From assembly GCA_015061805.1 (NCBI GenBank), contig SUVV01000003.1, positions 62,001-126,000 on the forward strand: a stretch of 64,000 bases of DNA, read 5' to 3'. The position numbers and the translations under genes are program-made. Under the pieces are notes generated by a model. The model did not search any database and was not told where the DNA came from. It worked only from the letters and a program-made list of their open reading frames with translations. This stretch comes from Lentisphaerota bacterium. GTDB taxonomy: Bacteria; Verrucomicrobiota; Lentisphaeria; Victivallales; Victivallaceae. Each line of letters opens with the position of its first letter. Positions within the stretch are counted from its first letter, which is position 1. Below are positions 15,313 through 24,617 of this stretch, one piece after another.

Positions 15313-15891
15313 TCAAACTGCCTGCTCGACCTGCCAAAACTCCAAATCGACCGGGGTTGAACGTCCGAAAATCGAAATCACAACCGTAAGCCGGCCGCGG
15401 GTTTCATCGATCGCCTGAACATTACCCTCATAACCCATAAATGCACCGTCCTTGATCTGGACGATATCGCCGACCTTGACACCGATGACCAGTGCCGGCT
15501 GGGGAGTATCCTCGCCCAAAGTCGGATTCATATCCTGAAACTCCTGCGGAGTCAGGGGAGTGGGACGGTTTGCACCGCCCAGGAAACCGAGAACGCCCTG
15601 GACACTGCGGACAAAATACCACGCTTTTTCGTCGATTCTGCCCTCTTCATCATAGAGATCCATGCGAACCAGGATGTAACCCGGGAAAAATTTACGGGTG
15701 ACCTGAACCTTTTTACCGCGACGGATTTCCATCACGCGCTCCACGGGGATCATTGCCTCGTAGACCGGAACCATATCACCCTGACGGAGTTGACGATTGA
15801 TGGTATCGCGCACCTTGTTTTCATGACCGGACAACGTTTGAACAACAAACCATTGACCGCGATCATCCTGCATTTCGATTGAACCGTCCAT
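15313..15891 (-). CDS. nusG: Transcription termination/antitermination factor NusG
   Basis: The 192-residue product has an NGN domain (WFVVQTLSGHENKVRDTI, then KFFPGYILVRM, VRSVQGVLGFLGG) and a C-terminal KOW domain (VGDIVQIKDGAFMGYEGNV). NusG binds the RNA polymerase clamp helices and couples polymerase to Rho or to S10 on the ribosome. It lies between secE and rplK as in most bacteria. The first ~10 residues before GQWFVVQT are a short acidic extension. Confidence 0.96.
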   Translation of the reverse strand: MDGSIEMQDDRGQWFVVQTLSGHENKVRDTINRQLRQGDMVPVYEAMIPVERVMEIRRGKKVQVTRKFFPGYILVRMDLYDEEGRIDEKAWYFVRSVQGVLGFLGGANRPTPLTPQEFQDMNPTLGEDTPQPALVIGVKVGDIVQIKDGAFMGYEGNVQAIDETRGRLTVVISIFGRSTPVDLEFWQVEQAV

Positions 15892-15923
15892 ATATTGTCA
15901 AATCTCCAAACTCAATTTATATA

Positions 15924-16163
15924 TCAGGCGTTGCGAACCGTAACCAGACGGATAAGTTTCATCGCCAATTCATCGACACCGGCAACAAAAAGTGCCAGAA
16001 TTACCATGGCGACCACGACCAGAACCGTAGATTCCAAAAGTTCCTTGCGGCTGGGCCAGGAACAGCGACCGAGTTCTGCGATCGTATCAGCAATAAAGCG
16101 GCGGATACGTCCCATACCGGCATCAAATCCGGCAATGACTCCGCCTTTCTTATCTTTACCCAT
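15924..16163 (-). CDS. secE: Protein translocase subunit SecE
   Basis: Short 79-residue SecE with one membrane segment (STVLVVVAMVILALFVAGV) preceded by the conserved amphipathic motif ELGRCSWPSRKELLEST. It forms the SecYEG channel. As in most bacteria it sits between tRNA-Trp and nusG. Its N-terminal 20 residues are basic and presumably cytoplasmic. Confidence 0.93.
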   Translation of the reverse strand: MGKDKKGGVIAGFDAGMGRIRRFIADTIAELGRCSWPSRKELLESTVLVVVAMVILALFVAGVDELAMKLIRLVTVRNA

Positions 16164-16209
16164 CTGTGATCCTCAACGTTAATTATCTACATTAAAATCA
16201 AAAAAAGAC

Positions 16210-16286
16210 TGGCAGGAGAGGTGAGGCTCGAACTCACGACCTGCGGTTTTGGAGACCGCTGCTCTAGCCAACTGAGCTACTCTCCT
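16210..16286 (-). tRNA. tRNA-Trp (CCA anticodon)
   Basis: Complete cloverleaf on the minus strand: acceptor AGGAGAG, D arm GCTC/GAGC, anticodon stem GCGGT/ACCGC with loop CTCCAAA (anticodon CCA), T arm GTGAG with TTCGAGC, and discriminator G. CCA is encoded in the genome. It is located between rpmG and secE, a frequent position for tRNA-Trp in bacteria. Confidence 0.97.
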
Positions 16287-16313
16287 CCAGGGTGTTATCG
16301 AAACTTCCCGGCG

Positions 16314-16466
16314 TCAGCGCGTTTCTTTATGCACGGTGTGCTTGCGCTCGAAGGGGCAATATTTCTTCTTTTCCAGACGCTCAGGAGTGTTGCGCTTTTC
16401 TTTCATCGTCGTATAATTGCGACGTTTGCACTCAGTGCATTCCATGATAACCAATTCACGCGCCAT
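16314..16466 (-). CDS. rpmG: 50S ribosomal protein L33
   Basis: A 50-residue gene. The translation is [20 protein letters not shown], then [19 protein letters not shown], then [11 protein letters not shown]. This matches bacterial L33 over its whole length. The CxxC pair at residues 10 and 13 and a cysteine at 37 are kept. The fourth zinc cysteine of C+ forms (KYCPxC) is replaced by glutamate, so zinc binding may be lost or altered. It lies between tuf and tRNA-Trp, its usual neighbourhood. Confidence 0.93.
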   Translation of the reverse strand: MARELVIMECTECKRRNYTTMKEKRNTPERLEKKKYCPFERKHTVHKETR

Positions 16467-16506
16467 TTTAACACTCAAAAGTTACAGTTTGTTTTTTAAC
16501 AGATTA

Positions 16507-16536
16507 TCCCGAACCGTCGAAACCGGCGGTCCGGGA
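16507..16536 (-). other. Hairpin between tuf and rpmG
   Basis: The arms TCCCGAACCG and CGGTCCGGGA pair with one mismatch around a 10-nt loop, about 30 nt after the tuf stop. There is no U-run on the minus strand, so it may be an mRNA-stabilising or processing hairpin and not a terminator. Confidence 0.35.
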
Positions 16537-16568
16537 CCGATTCACACTTGGTATTTTACCCGCAAGTG

Positions 16569-17765
<1,197 letters not shown>

Positions 17766-17825
17766 TTTGTCCTCCTGACAAGTTTTCTTTGGTTTCAATC
17801 TTACCAGATACTCACATATAAACAA

Positions 17826-17901
17826 TGGAGCCTGCATCCGGACTTGAACCGGAGACCTCATCCTTACCAAGGATGTGCTCTACCGACTGAGCTATGCAGG
17901 C
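17826..17901 (-). tRNA. tRNA-Thr (GGT anticodon)
   Basis: Cloverleaf with acceptor GCCTGCA/TGCAGGC, D arm GCTC/GAGC, anticodon stem CATCC/GGATG with loop TTGGTAA (anticodon GGT), T arm CCGG with TTCAAGT, and genomic CCA. It lies between tRNA-Leu and tuf, as part of a tRNA-tuf transcript. Confidence 0.97.
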
Positions 17902-17912
17902 ATATCACAAAG

Positions 17913-17997
17913 TGGTACCCGAGGGGGGACTTGAACCCCCAAGGATCGCTCCATATGGACCTCAACCATACGCGTCTGCCAATTCCGCCACCCGGGC
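17913..17997 (-). tRNA. tRNA-Leu (GAG anticodon)
   Basis: An 85-nt class II tRNA. The acceptor GCCCGGG pairs with CTCGGGT; the anticodon stem TATGG/CCATA carries loop TTGAGGT (anticodon GAG). The long variable arm is followed by T arm GGGGG/CCCCC with TTCAAGT and genomic CCA. It is the first gene of the tRNA-tuf transcript. Confidence 0.96.
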
Positions 17998-18054
17998 ATT
18001 TTAATTCCACTCACGATGCCGTGTGTCGCACATATCGTACATGGAACATCACCT

Positions 18055-18083
18055 AATATACATGCCGGTTTTACATTTTGCAA
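18055..18083 (-). promoter_or_regulatory. Promoter of the tRNA-Leu/tRNA-Thr/tuf operon
   Basis: On the minus strand TTGCAA, a 17-bp spacer and TATATT are seen about 60 nt upstream of tRNA-Leu. This is a good sigma-70-type promoter and the only one evident ahead of the tuf-secE-nusG-rpl cluster. The same -10 hexamer is found ahead of ftsA, rubrerythrin, dnaE and others in this window. Confidence 0.7.
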
Positions 18084-18145
18084 ATCACTTTGGCATATTT
18101 TTTCAAAATTTCTTCAATATTTTCTGTTTTTTGCAGAAATCTTGA

Positions 18146-18174
18146 TTTTCCCGGGGCGAAACCGCCCCGGAAAA
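18146..18174 (-). terminator. Terminator-like hairpin after the GH67-like gene
   Basis: A GC-rich stem (CCCGGGGCG with CGCCCCGG, extended by TTTT/AAAA at its foot) 20 nt after the stop codon of the GH67-like gene separates it from the tuf operon promoter. The A/T-flanked stem can work in both directions, though no long U-run follows on the minus strand. Confidence 0.55.
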
Positions 18175-18192
18175 TTACCGTATCGCCGCACC

Positions 18193-20235
18193 TCACGCCT
18201 TGACGGCGACCGCACGGAAACGGGGATAGAAGGCTCCGGGAGCCTTTTCAACTCTGACCTTGACCGATTCAGCACCGGCGCCCAGGGCGATCCGGCAGCA
18301 GCCGGCAGCATCGAACTTGTACTGTTTACGTTCGCCGCCGTCAACCGTGCAAATGAAGTCGGAGGTTTCAACTGTGTCGCCCCAGATCACCAGCTCGCAA
18401 GCCGCAGCAGGACGGGCGAGTTCCATGTCGAGGAAGCCGTTGGGGAACACGGTATTGCCCGACCAGCGGAAGGGATAACCGTTTTCGACCGCCGCATGAG
18501 CGGAGTGCATATAGCGGGCGACGCGCCATTCGTCGGTCATACCGCCGCAGAGGATGCAGTCATAAGAATCCTTGCCGAACTCTTTGCGGGCCTTGTATTC
18601 AGCCTGATATTCAGCTTCGAGAACTTTACTGATGACGTAGGTCGGCTGGAGATAAACTTCATCGACCGTCTTTTTGCCGCGGAAAAGAGTCTGTTCCAGA
18701 CCGTTGACAAAGACCGGCTTGTTGACGATCTCTTCTTCGAGCGGGAAATCAGCGATCTCCTGCAGGTTCTTCCGGACGCTCTCGGCAACTTCGTGAAGCA
18801 GCTTGCCTTCGGCATCGTCGTTTTCCATTGAATCAAAGAAAGCCGCCATACAGCGCATATATTCACGGAACGCGCGCGTAATGCGAACCGCATTTTTCCA
18901 CAGGCGTTCGCGCCATTCATATTCGGCTTCCCAACCGGCTTCACGGGGGAGCGACATCAGCAGAGCCAAGCCCTGATCGGCGATAGCGACCGCTTCTTCT
19001 TTTTCCCGGATGATGGCATCGCGTCCCGGTGTATTCTTCTGATAAAGAACCGACCAGACGCCTTCGCCGTTTTTCAAACTGACACCATTCTTGAAGAATG
19101 CCGGAACAAACGCCGCCTTGACATACTTGAGCATCTTCTGAAGCGGGAAGGTATGGAAGATAACGTGTCCGTCAATGAAGTTGTTCTTTTCGACCATCTT
19201 GAAACCGTCCAGACCGAGTTTCAAAAATGCTTCGCGGGCAGAATCGGGGGCGTGTTCAGCGAGCCACTCCTTGCGGATGGTTTCGGCAGTCACTTCCGGA
19301 TCATCGATCGCCCTGGCATAGGCATAGAGGTTGATCTCGTAGTTTTCAAAGATGTTGTTGCCGACGCGGTCCAGACGGATGGCGTAGCGGTTGACACCGG
19401 CGGCCTGTCCGGAACGGACATACTTGACGATGTTTTCCACGTTTTCAGCCGGAAGTTTGCCGGCGCCGAGGAATTCACCGAGGCAGTCGCACTCCGCACC
19501 GAGGGTGGCACCGGGAACACTGTGCAGGAAGGGGTTCACCGGCAGGAAGGGGTCGAAGTCGTAGGGAGTGATCTTGGTTTCGATTTCAAAACCGTATTCC
19601 TGAGCGGCACCGCGGGCACCGCCGATGATATCTTCATAGTCCTGAGCGATCGAACCGAAGGAACGGAGGATGAAGCGTTTGCCTCTGGCGGCAAGTTCGG
19701 AAGCGAAAATACGAACCAGATGTTCGACCACCTTTTTGGGCGGATATTTTTCCTTGTTGGAGTTATGGATGACCGAATAGGTCGCTTCGGTCAGGGTCAG
19801 CACCAGACCGTCCAATTCCGGAACGCTCTTGAAACTGCTGTCGATTTTGTAGCGGAGCAGGTCTTCATAGGCCTTGCCGAGCAGGTCGAATTCGCCGTTG
19901 GAATCCAGCAGATCCGGACGGTCGGTGAGCAGACCGGAGGGAACCATCGCTTCACGGTGCCAGTAGTAAACCGGTTTGCCGATGGAGTGAGCGACTGCGA
20001 GAACCTCTTTGAGTTTTTTGCGGTTGGCTTCGATCCCGGCAAGATCGATGGAACGGTGGGTCACCGGGAAATCAGCGTAATCGGTAAGCCCGTCCATACC
20101 GCCGAGGTTGGTATGGCAGTCAGCGCAGATTTCAAAACTGTCAACGCGATATCTGGCGGCATTTTTGACGACCAGTTTCATGTAGTCGACATTCAAGGGG
20201 GTGGGGTGCATGAGACTCCAAGTGATCTCTGCCAT
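18193..20235 (-). CDS. GH67-related glycosidase-like protein, cytoplasmic
   Basis: 680 residues, no signal peptide. I recognise no close family name. The central part resembles the catalytic barrel of GH67 alpha-glucuronidases: a segment with LDGLVLTLTEATY, then GKRFILRSF (compare the WR[AST]F strand of GH67), then KITPYDFDPFLPVNPFLHS and GVNRYAIRLDRVG. In this reading it would hydrolyse a uronic-acid or related sugar from an imported oligosaccharide. It is a single gene with a terminator hairpin behind and an AT-rich leader ahead; RBS AAGGAG. The family assignment is inference from motif spacing; the catalytic acids cannot be confirmed without alignment. Confidence 0.5.
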   Translation of the reverse strand: MAEITWSLMHPTPLNVDYMKLVVKNAARYRVDSFEICADCHTNLGGMDGLTDYADFPVTHRSIDLAGIEANRKKLKEVLAVAHSIGKPVYYWHREAMVPSGLLTDRPDLLDSNGEFDLLGKAYEDLLRYKIDSSFKSVPELDGLVLTLTEATYSVIHNSNKEKYPPKKVVEHLVRIFASELAARGKRFILRSFGSIAQDYEDIIGGARGAAQEYGFEIETKITPYDFDPFLPVNPFLHSVPGATLGAECDCLGEFLGAGKLPAENVENIVKYVRSGQAAGVNRYAIRLDRVGNNIFENYEINLYAYARAIDDPEVTAETIRKEWLAEHAPDSAREAFLKLGLDGFKMVEKNNFIDGHVIFHTFPLQKMLKYVKAAFVPAFFKNGVSLKNGEGVWSVLYQKNTPGRDAIIREKEEAVAIADQGLALLMSLPREAGWEAEYEWRERLWKNAVRITRAFREYMRCMAAFFDSMENDDAEGKLLHEVAESVRKNLQEIADFPLEEEIVNKPVFVNGLEQTLFRGKKTVDEVYLQPTYVISKVLEAEYQAEYKARKEFGKDSYDCILCGGMTDEWRVARYMHSAHAAVENGYPFRWSGNTVFPNGFLDMELARPAAACELVIWGDTVETSDFICTVDGGERKQYKFDAAGCCRIALGAGAESVKVRVEKAPGAFYPRFRAVAVKA

Positions 20236-20454
20236 AATAAAAACTCCTTATTTTTTTGGTTATTTTGTTGACCATAATCAGCAATATTATATATAATAGA
20301 CCCCCAAAAACGGAATTTTTCAAATAGTGTTGTCGAAAAAACTGGTATTTTTAACGCTTCGGTGCTATATTTCATATATGTATGAAGAAAAAACAGCCCA
20401 TCTCCGGTGATTCCGGTTTTGCCCCCGGAGAAAAATAACAGACGAGGAAAAAGC
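20236..20454. promoter_or_regulatory. Divergent intergenic region between the GH67-like gene and the kds operon
   Basis: A 219-bp AT-rich region from which the two neighbours diverge. Toward the minus gene there is TATTATATATAAT (around 20286-20298), a likely -10 region, preceded by a TTGAAA about 19 bp away. Toward the plus strand TATATT lies at 20366-20371, 84 nt ahead of the small membrane-protein gene, with a poor -35 box. No operator-like palindrome stands out. Confidence 0.4.
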
Positions 20455-20952
20455 GTGAGCAATATCGAAAAACAGTTTACTGCACAATACCGCCGTAACT
20501 ATGTTACATTTCTGGCAGTTGCGCTCTTCTTTCTCATCATCGCAGGAGAAATCTTTCTCGCCACCAGTATCCCGATCCTGATGCGCAACGATAAATTGAT
20601 GAATGAGCATGCCGCCAGAAATGAACTGCTCCGCTCGTTCGATTCAGTCCGTTCGTCCTGCAATAACATCACCGGCAAAAACAGCAAAGGAGTGGAAGAA
20701 CCGATAATCCTGATGGAAAAAAAACTGGTAGTCAGCGCTGTCGAAAGTCTGACCCGCTACATGCGCAGTTACGGCGAACATCTCAATCCCGACGAGGTCA
20801 AAACCATTCAGAATCTGCTTAACAAACTGGCAAAAATCACTCACCGCCTTGCCAGCGGCAAAAGTTTCTCCATGGAAAACCAGCTGAATACGGCAGAATA
20901 CATCAACAGTCTGCTCAAACAGAGTTCTCCCGGATACAGCAATCCCAGATAA
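20455..20952 (+). CDS. Small single-pass membrane protein of unknown function
   Basis: 165 residues. I do not recognise the family. The likely start is GTG at a GAGGAAAA ribosome site, giving VSNIEKQFTAQYRRNYVTF; an ATG 48 nt upstream lacks a ribosome site. There is one hydrophobic segment near the N-terminus (TFLAVALFFLIIAGEIFLA), followed by a ~120-residue, charged and probably helical extracytoplasmic part. It is 67 nt ahead of kdsA and probably in the same transcript, which suggests an envelope role. Confidence 0.65.
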   Translation: MSNIEKQFTAQYRRNYVTFLAVALFFLIIAGEIFLATSIPILMRNDKLMNEHAARNELLRSFDSVRSSCNNITGKNSKGVEEPIILMEKKLVVSAVESLTRYMRSYGEHLNPDEVKTIQNLLNKLAKITHRLASGKSFSMENQLNTAEYINSLLKQSSPGYSNPR

Positions 20953-21019
20953 AACGGTGAATTCCCGACAGCGATGCCGGTTCAACATAACAACAATCAA
21001 CCCGGAATATACAACTCTT

Positions 21020-21832
21020 ATGGAAATCAAAATCGGTAAATCTGTCGTCGCCGGCAACGGAAAACTCCTGCTGCTCGGCGGTCCATGTGTCGCTGAATCA
21101 GAAAAACTCTGTCTGGAAATCGCAGAATATCTCATCGGACTTTGCGCGGAACTGGATATCCAGTATGTGTTCAAGGCTTCCTATGATAAAGCCAACCGTT
21201 CCAGCATCTCCTCCAAGCGCGGACTGGGCATCACCGAAGGACTCAAAATCCTCAAATCGGTCAAAGATCATTTCGATATCCCGGTCGTGACCGACGTCCA
21301 CGAAAGTACTGAAGCAGCTCGGGCTGCCGAAGTGGTCGATCTGCTCCAGATCCCCGCCTTCCTCTGCCGTCAGACCGATCTGCTGGTTGCCTGCGGAAAG
21401 ACCGGGCTGCCGGTCAATATCAAAAAAGGTCAGTTCATGGCCCCGGAAGATATGGCAGGGGTCGTTGACAAAGTAAAATCCACCGGCAATGACAAGATCA
21501 TGCTCTGCGAACGCGGTTCCAGTTTCGGTTATCACAATCTGGTCGTCGACATGCGCGGCCTTGCCACCATGCGCAGTCTGGGAGTACCGGTAGTCTTTGA
21601 TGCCACACATTCCGTCCAGTTGCCCGGCGGTCTGGGCAACGCTTCCGGCGGCAGAAAAGAGTTTGTGCTCCCGCTGGCACGCGCCGCCGCCGCCGTCGGT
21701 ATCGATGCGCTCTTTACCGAAGTCCATCCCCGTCCCGCCGAAGCATGGTCCGATGGTCCCAATTCGCTGGATTTCGCTCAGATCAAAGAAACTCTGACTC
21801 AGGTTAAGGCGATCCATGATCTCTGCTGCTGA
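21020..21832 (+). CDS. kdsA: 2-dehydro-3-deoxyphosphooctonate aldolase (KDO-8-phosphate synthase)
   Basis: Condenses phosphoenolpyruvate with arabinose-5-phosphate to KDO-8-phosphate for the LPS inner core. 270 residues starting MEIKIGKSVVAGNGKLLL. Motifs: GGPCVAES, KASYDKANRSS, TDVHE, LLQIPAFLCRQTDLLVACGKT split across a continuous run, ERGSSFGYHNLVVDMRGL, FDATHSVQLPGG and TEVHPRPAEAWSDGPN. The upstream in-frame codons are not KdsA-like. Its stop overlaps kdsC by 17 nt, so the two consecutive enzymes are translationally coupled. Confidence 0.96.
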   Translation: MEIKIGKSVVAGNGKLLLLGGPCVAESEKLCLEIAEYLIGLCAELDIQYVFKASYDKANRSSISSKRGLGITEGLKILKSVKDHFDIPVVTDVHESTEAARAAEVVDLLQIPAFLCRQTDLLVACGKTGLPVNIKKGQFMAPEDMAGVVDKVKSTGNDKIMLCERGSSFGYHNLVVDMRGLATMRSLGVPVVFDATHSVQLPGGLGNASGGRKEFVLPLARAAAAVGIDALFTEVHPRPAEAWSDGPNSLDFAQIKETLTQVKAIHDLCC

Positions 21833-22337
21833 CTTCAAAAAGATCAAAATCATCATCTTTGATGTCGACGGAACTCTGACCGACGGCTCCTACAGCTACA
21901 ACGCGGACGGAACGACCGGCAAGTTTTTCAACATCCGGGATCACCACTGGCTGAAACTCGCCGCCCGCGCCGGACTGAAAACCGCCCTGATCACCGGACG
22001 GGATGACCCGAATAACACCAGATTTGCCCAAGAGGTACTGATTGCGGACGTGATCTTCAGCCGTCAGGGCAAGGTCGCCGCCTTTGAAGAACTTCTGGCG
22101 AAATACGGTCTGAATGCCGACGAAGCACTTTACGCCGGAGACGATGTGATCGATATGCCGGTACTGCGCCGCGCCGGGATCGCGGTGGTTCCGGCGGATG
22201 CGGTTCCGGTGCTGGATGAACTTTCTCCGTGGAAAACCCAAGCCGCCGGAGGACATGGCGTCGCCTGCGAAATCATCCGCAAAGTCTTGAAGGAACAAGG
22301 TCTGCTTGACCAGATAATGGAGCGCTACCGCCAATGA
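21816..22337 (+). CDS. kdsC: 3-deoxy-D-manno-octulosonate 8-phosphate phosphatase
   Basis: HAD-superfamily C0-type phosphatase that releases KDO from KDO-8-phosphate. 173 residues, as expected for KdsC. The nucleophile motif FDVDGTLTDG is at about residues 15-24, ALITGRDDP is motif II, the conserved lysine is in RQGKVAAFEEL and motif III/IV is YAGDDVIDMPVL. It overlaps kdsA upstream and the next gene by 4 nt (ATGA). Confidence 0.95.
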   Translation: MISAADFKKIKIIIFDVDGTLTDGSYSYNADGTTGKFFNIRDHHWLKLAARAGLKTALITGRDDPNNTRFAQEVLIADVIFSRQGKVAAFEELLAKYGLNADEALYAGDDVIDMPVLRRAGIAVVPADAVPVLDELSPWKTQAAGGHGVACEIIRKVLKEQGLLDQIMERYRQ

Positions 22338-24607
22338 AAATCTTTTCGCTGTCTGCTGCTGTTTTACTGATGGTTTCTCTGATCGTACCGCTCGGAGCGT
22401 CAGATACTGTCCGGAATTTTGAACTCGGCCATGTAAAAATCCCGGTCTATCAGAAGGGCAAGCTGGACTTTATCATCTTTGCCGCCAGAGGTAAACGCAA
22501 TGGCGACAGTATAACCGGAACCGATACTCTGATCGACCGTCTGCTGCCCGGTGCCAATGTCGACCTGATCCCGGACGGATGGCAGACCCGGATGTACCCG
22601 CTGAATGCCCCCCTGCCCGAAGTGCTGAAATTCTGGCAGAAGCGTTTTGATTGCAGTTCAGCGGTACTCTTTACCGACAGTTGTACTTTTGACCGCAAAA
22701 AAAATGTGGTTCAGGGCAACAGCGATGTTATGCTGCGTACGCCGGAATTCGACCTGGACGGTATCGGATTCCGTTCTGATCTGAACAAAAAAGAGCTGGA
22801 AATCCGTTCTGATGTGGAAATCATTTACCGTCGGGATGACAGCGCCCCGATCGATATCATCACCAAAAAGATTCCGCTCCCGGCGGCATATCACACCATC
22901 TCAGCCACCGGAGATTCGCTCCGGCTGGATATGCTCCACAACGAGATCATGCTCATCGGAAATGTCAAAGTCATCGACGGTTCAACCACTTTGACCTGCG
23001 ACCGTTTGACCGTGTTCCTCAAGTCCGACGGCAAATCAGCAACGCCTGCAACCGGAATACTTCCCCGGAACGACCGGAGCGACAGCAGCACTATGCTCAA
23101 AGGCGTCTCCCGTATCCTCGCCGATGGAGAAGTTCTCCTCAAGCGCCGGCCGGACTACGATCACTCCCCGGAAAGCATGCAGTACGCCAGAGCTGAACAT
23201 CTGGAGTATGAACTGGACAGCGGACGGATCATCCTCACCGGCGAAGACGAACTCCCGGAACTTATTCAGGATAACTACACTCTCCGCGGCAGCCGGATCG
23301 AAATGCTGCGCTTCTCCAAAAAAGCCTTCGTAAAAGGCAATTGCACTATCCTGGAATATGCCGATGCCGCCAACCGCACCAGACCGGTCAGAGTGATAAC
23401 CTCCGATCAGGCGGATTTTGACGGAGTTTCCGATTTGAATATCTTCACCGGAAATGTTACCGTAACCGATAATGATGCCGACTTGAAGTGTTCCCGAATG
23501 CGGATATTCCTGACCAATACCGCCGCAGCCCCGGCGAAAAAGGGAAAAAATATGGAATTCTCTCCGGTGAACGGCTCCAGAGAACTCAAGCGCATCCTCT
23601 GCGACGGCCCGGTCACGATCATCAGCAAACCCCAGTCCGGAGCGCCCGCTCAGCAGAGCAGTACCGTCAATTCCCTCCGGGCAGAACTGGATTACAGTGC
23701 AAATAAACTGGTCTTCTACGAAAAAGTCAAGGTCGTTCACAAAGGTGACACCCTTGATTGCGACCGGCTCGATCTCTTCCTCAAAGATTCCGCCGGAAGT
23801 ACTGCTGATAAAAAGGCGCCTGCCGCCGGTGTGGCACTGGGCGGACGCGCCTCCAATGAGAAGACCCTCTCGAAAGTCATCGCTTCCGGCAAGGTCATAA
23901 TGAAAAATAAGCAAAGTGACCTCACCACGGAACTTATGACCCTCGATTTCCGGGAACTTCCCAAAGGAACCAAACCCGCTCCGGGCATGTTCGCCTCCAA
24001 CAATGTTCAGTTGATCCGCATCGCCTGCGACGGCAAGGTCGTCGCCGGAAGTTTCCCCGGCACCATCCGTTCTGCCGCCGCCGGGAAGCGTATGCTCAAA
24101 GCTGAACACGCCATGAGCGATCTGATCAAAAACCGTTCCGAATTCCACAAAAACGTGCTGATTCAGGAAGAAAACAACACCATTTCCTGTCGGGACATGT
24201 ATGTTTTCACCGGCAAAGCCCCCGCGATTCCCCAACCGGTTGCCAAGACCAAACCGGAAGATGATCCCGATGCCGACCCCTTCGCTCTGGATATGTCCGA
24301 AAACAGTGCGCCATCCCGTATTGCATTGTCCGACGGCATCGACCTCGAACGCATCGTCTGTAAAAACGATGTCATCCTGACCAACCGGGACAATAAAAAT
24401 CAACTCACCTGCGCCGGAGGCGATACCGCGGTCTATACCGTCAAAAATGGTGATATCGTAATCTCTGCCGAACCGCCGTCACGCCCCTATCTGCGTCGGG
24501 ACGGCAGAATCCAATTCAGCGATATCATCCGGGGCAATCTGCGTAACGAAGAACTCTACGGCAACGGCAATGTTCAAGTCCTGCCGGATAAAAATTTCAA
24601 AAAATAA
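22334..24607 (+). CDS. LptC/LptA-like LPS transport protein with multiple OstA-type repeats
   Basis: 757 residues with a Sec signal peptide (MKIFSLSAAVLLMVSLIVPL). The first ~190 residues resemble an LptC-like beta domain. From ~residue 195 several OstA/LptA-type strands recur: MLHNEIMLIGNVKVIDG with LTCDRLTVFLK, DLNIFTGNVTVTDNDADLKC, ANKLVFYEKVKVVHKGDTLD with CDRLDLFLKD, and FHKNVLIQEENNTISCRDMY. LptC and LptA normally form a periplasmic bridge that carries LPS to the outer membrane. The position after kdsC matches the kdsC-lptC-lptA order of proteobacteria, but here the parts are fused and the OstA unit is repeated. No lptB follows. Family assignment is secure at superfamily level only. Confidence 0.75.
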   Translation: MKIFSLSAAVLLMVSLIVPLGASDTVRNFELGHVKIPVYQKGKLDFIIFAARGKRNGDSITGTDTLIDRLLPGANVDLIPDGWQTRMYPLNAPLPEVLKFWQKRFDCSSAVLFTDSCTFDRKKNVVQGNSDVMLRTPEFDLDGIGFRSDLNKKELEIRSDVEIIYRRDDSAPIDIITKKIPLPAAYHTISATGDSLRLDMLHNEIMLIGNVKVIDGSTTLTCDRLTVFLKSDGKSATPATGILPRNDRSDSSTMLKGVSRILADGEVLLKRRPDYDHSPESMQYARAEHLEYELDSGRIILTGEDELPELIQDNYTLRGSRIEMLRFSKKAFVKGNCTILEYADAANRTRPVRVITSDQADFDGVSDLNIFTGNVTVTDNDADLKCSRMRIFLTNTAAAPAKKGKNMEFSPVNGSRELKRILCDGPVTIISKPQSGAPAQQSSTVNSLRAELDYSANKLVFYEKVKVVHKGDTLDCDRLDLFLKDSAGSTADKKAPAAGVALGGRASNEKTLSKVIASGKVIMKNKQSDLTTELMTLDFRELPKGTKPAPGMFASNNVQLIRIACDGKVVAGSFPGTIRSAAAGKRMLKAEHAMSDLIKNRSEFHKNVLIQEENNTISCRDMYVFTGKAPAIPQPVAKTKPEDDPDADPFALDMSENSAPSRIALSDGIDLERIVCKNDVILTNRDNKNQLTCAGGDTAVYTVKNGDIVISAEPPSRPYLRRDGRIQFSDIIRGNLRNEELYGNGNVQVLPDKNFKK

Positions 24608-24617
24608 AAGGTGTTTT

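Noticed and set aside
20407-20454. ATG start 16 codons upstream for the small membrane protein
   Set aside because: The added peptide is polar and has no ribosome site, whereas GTG at 20455 has GAGGAAAA at a good distance.
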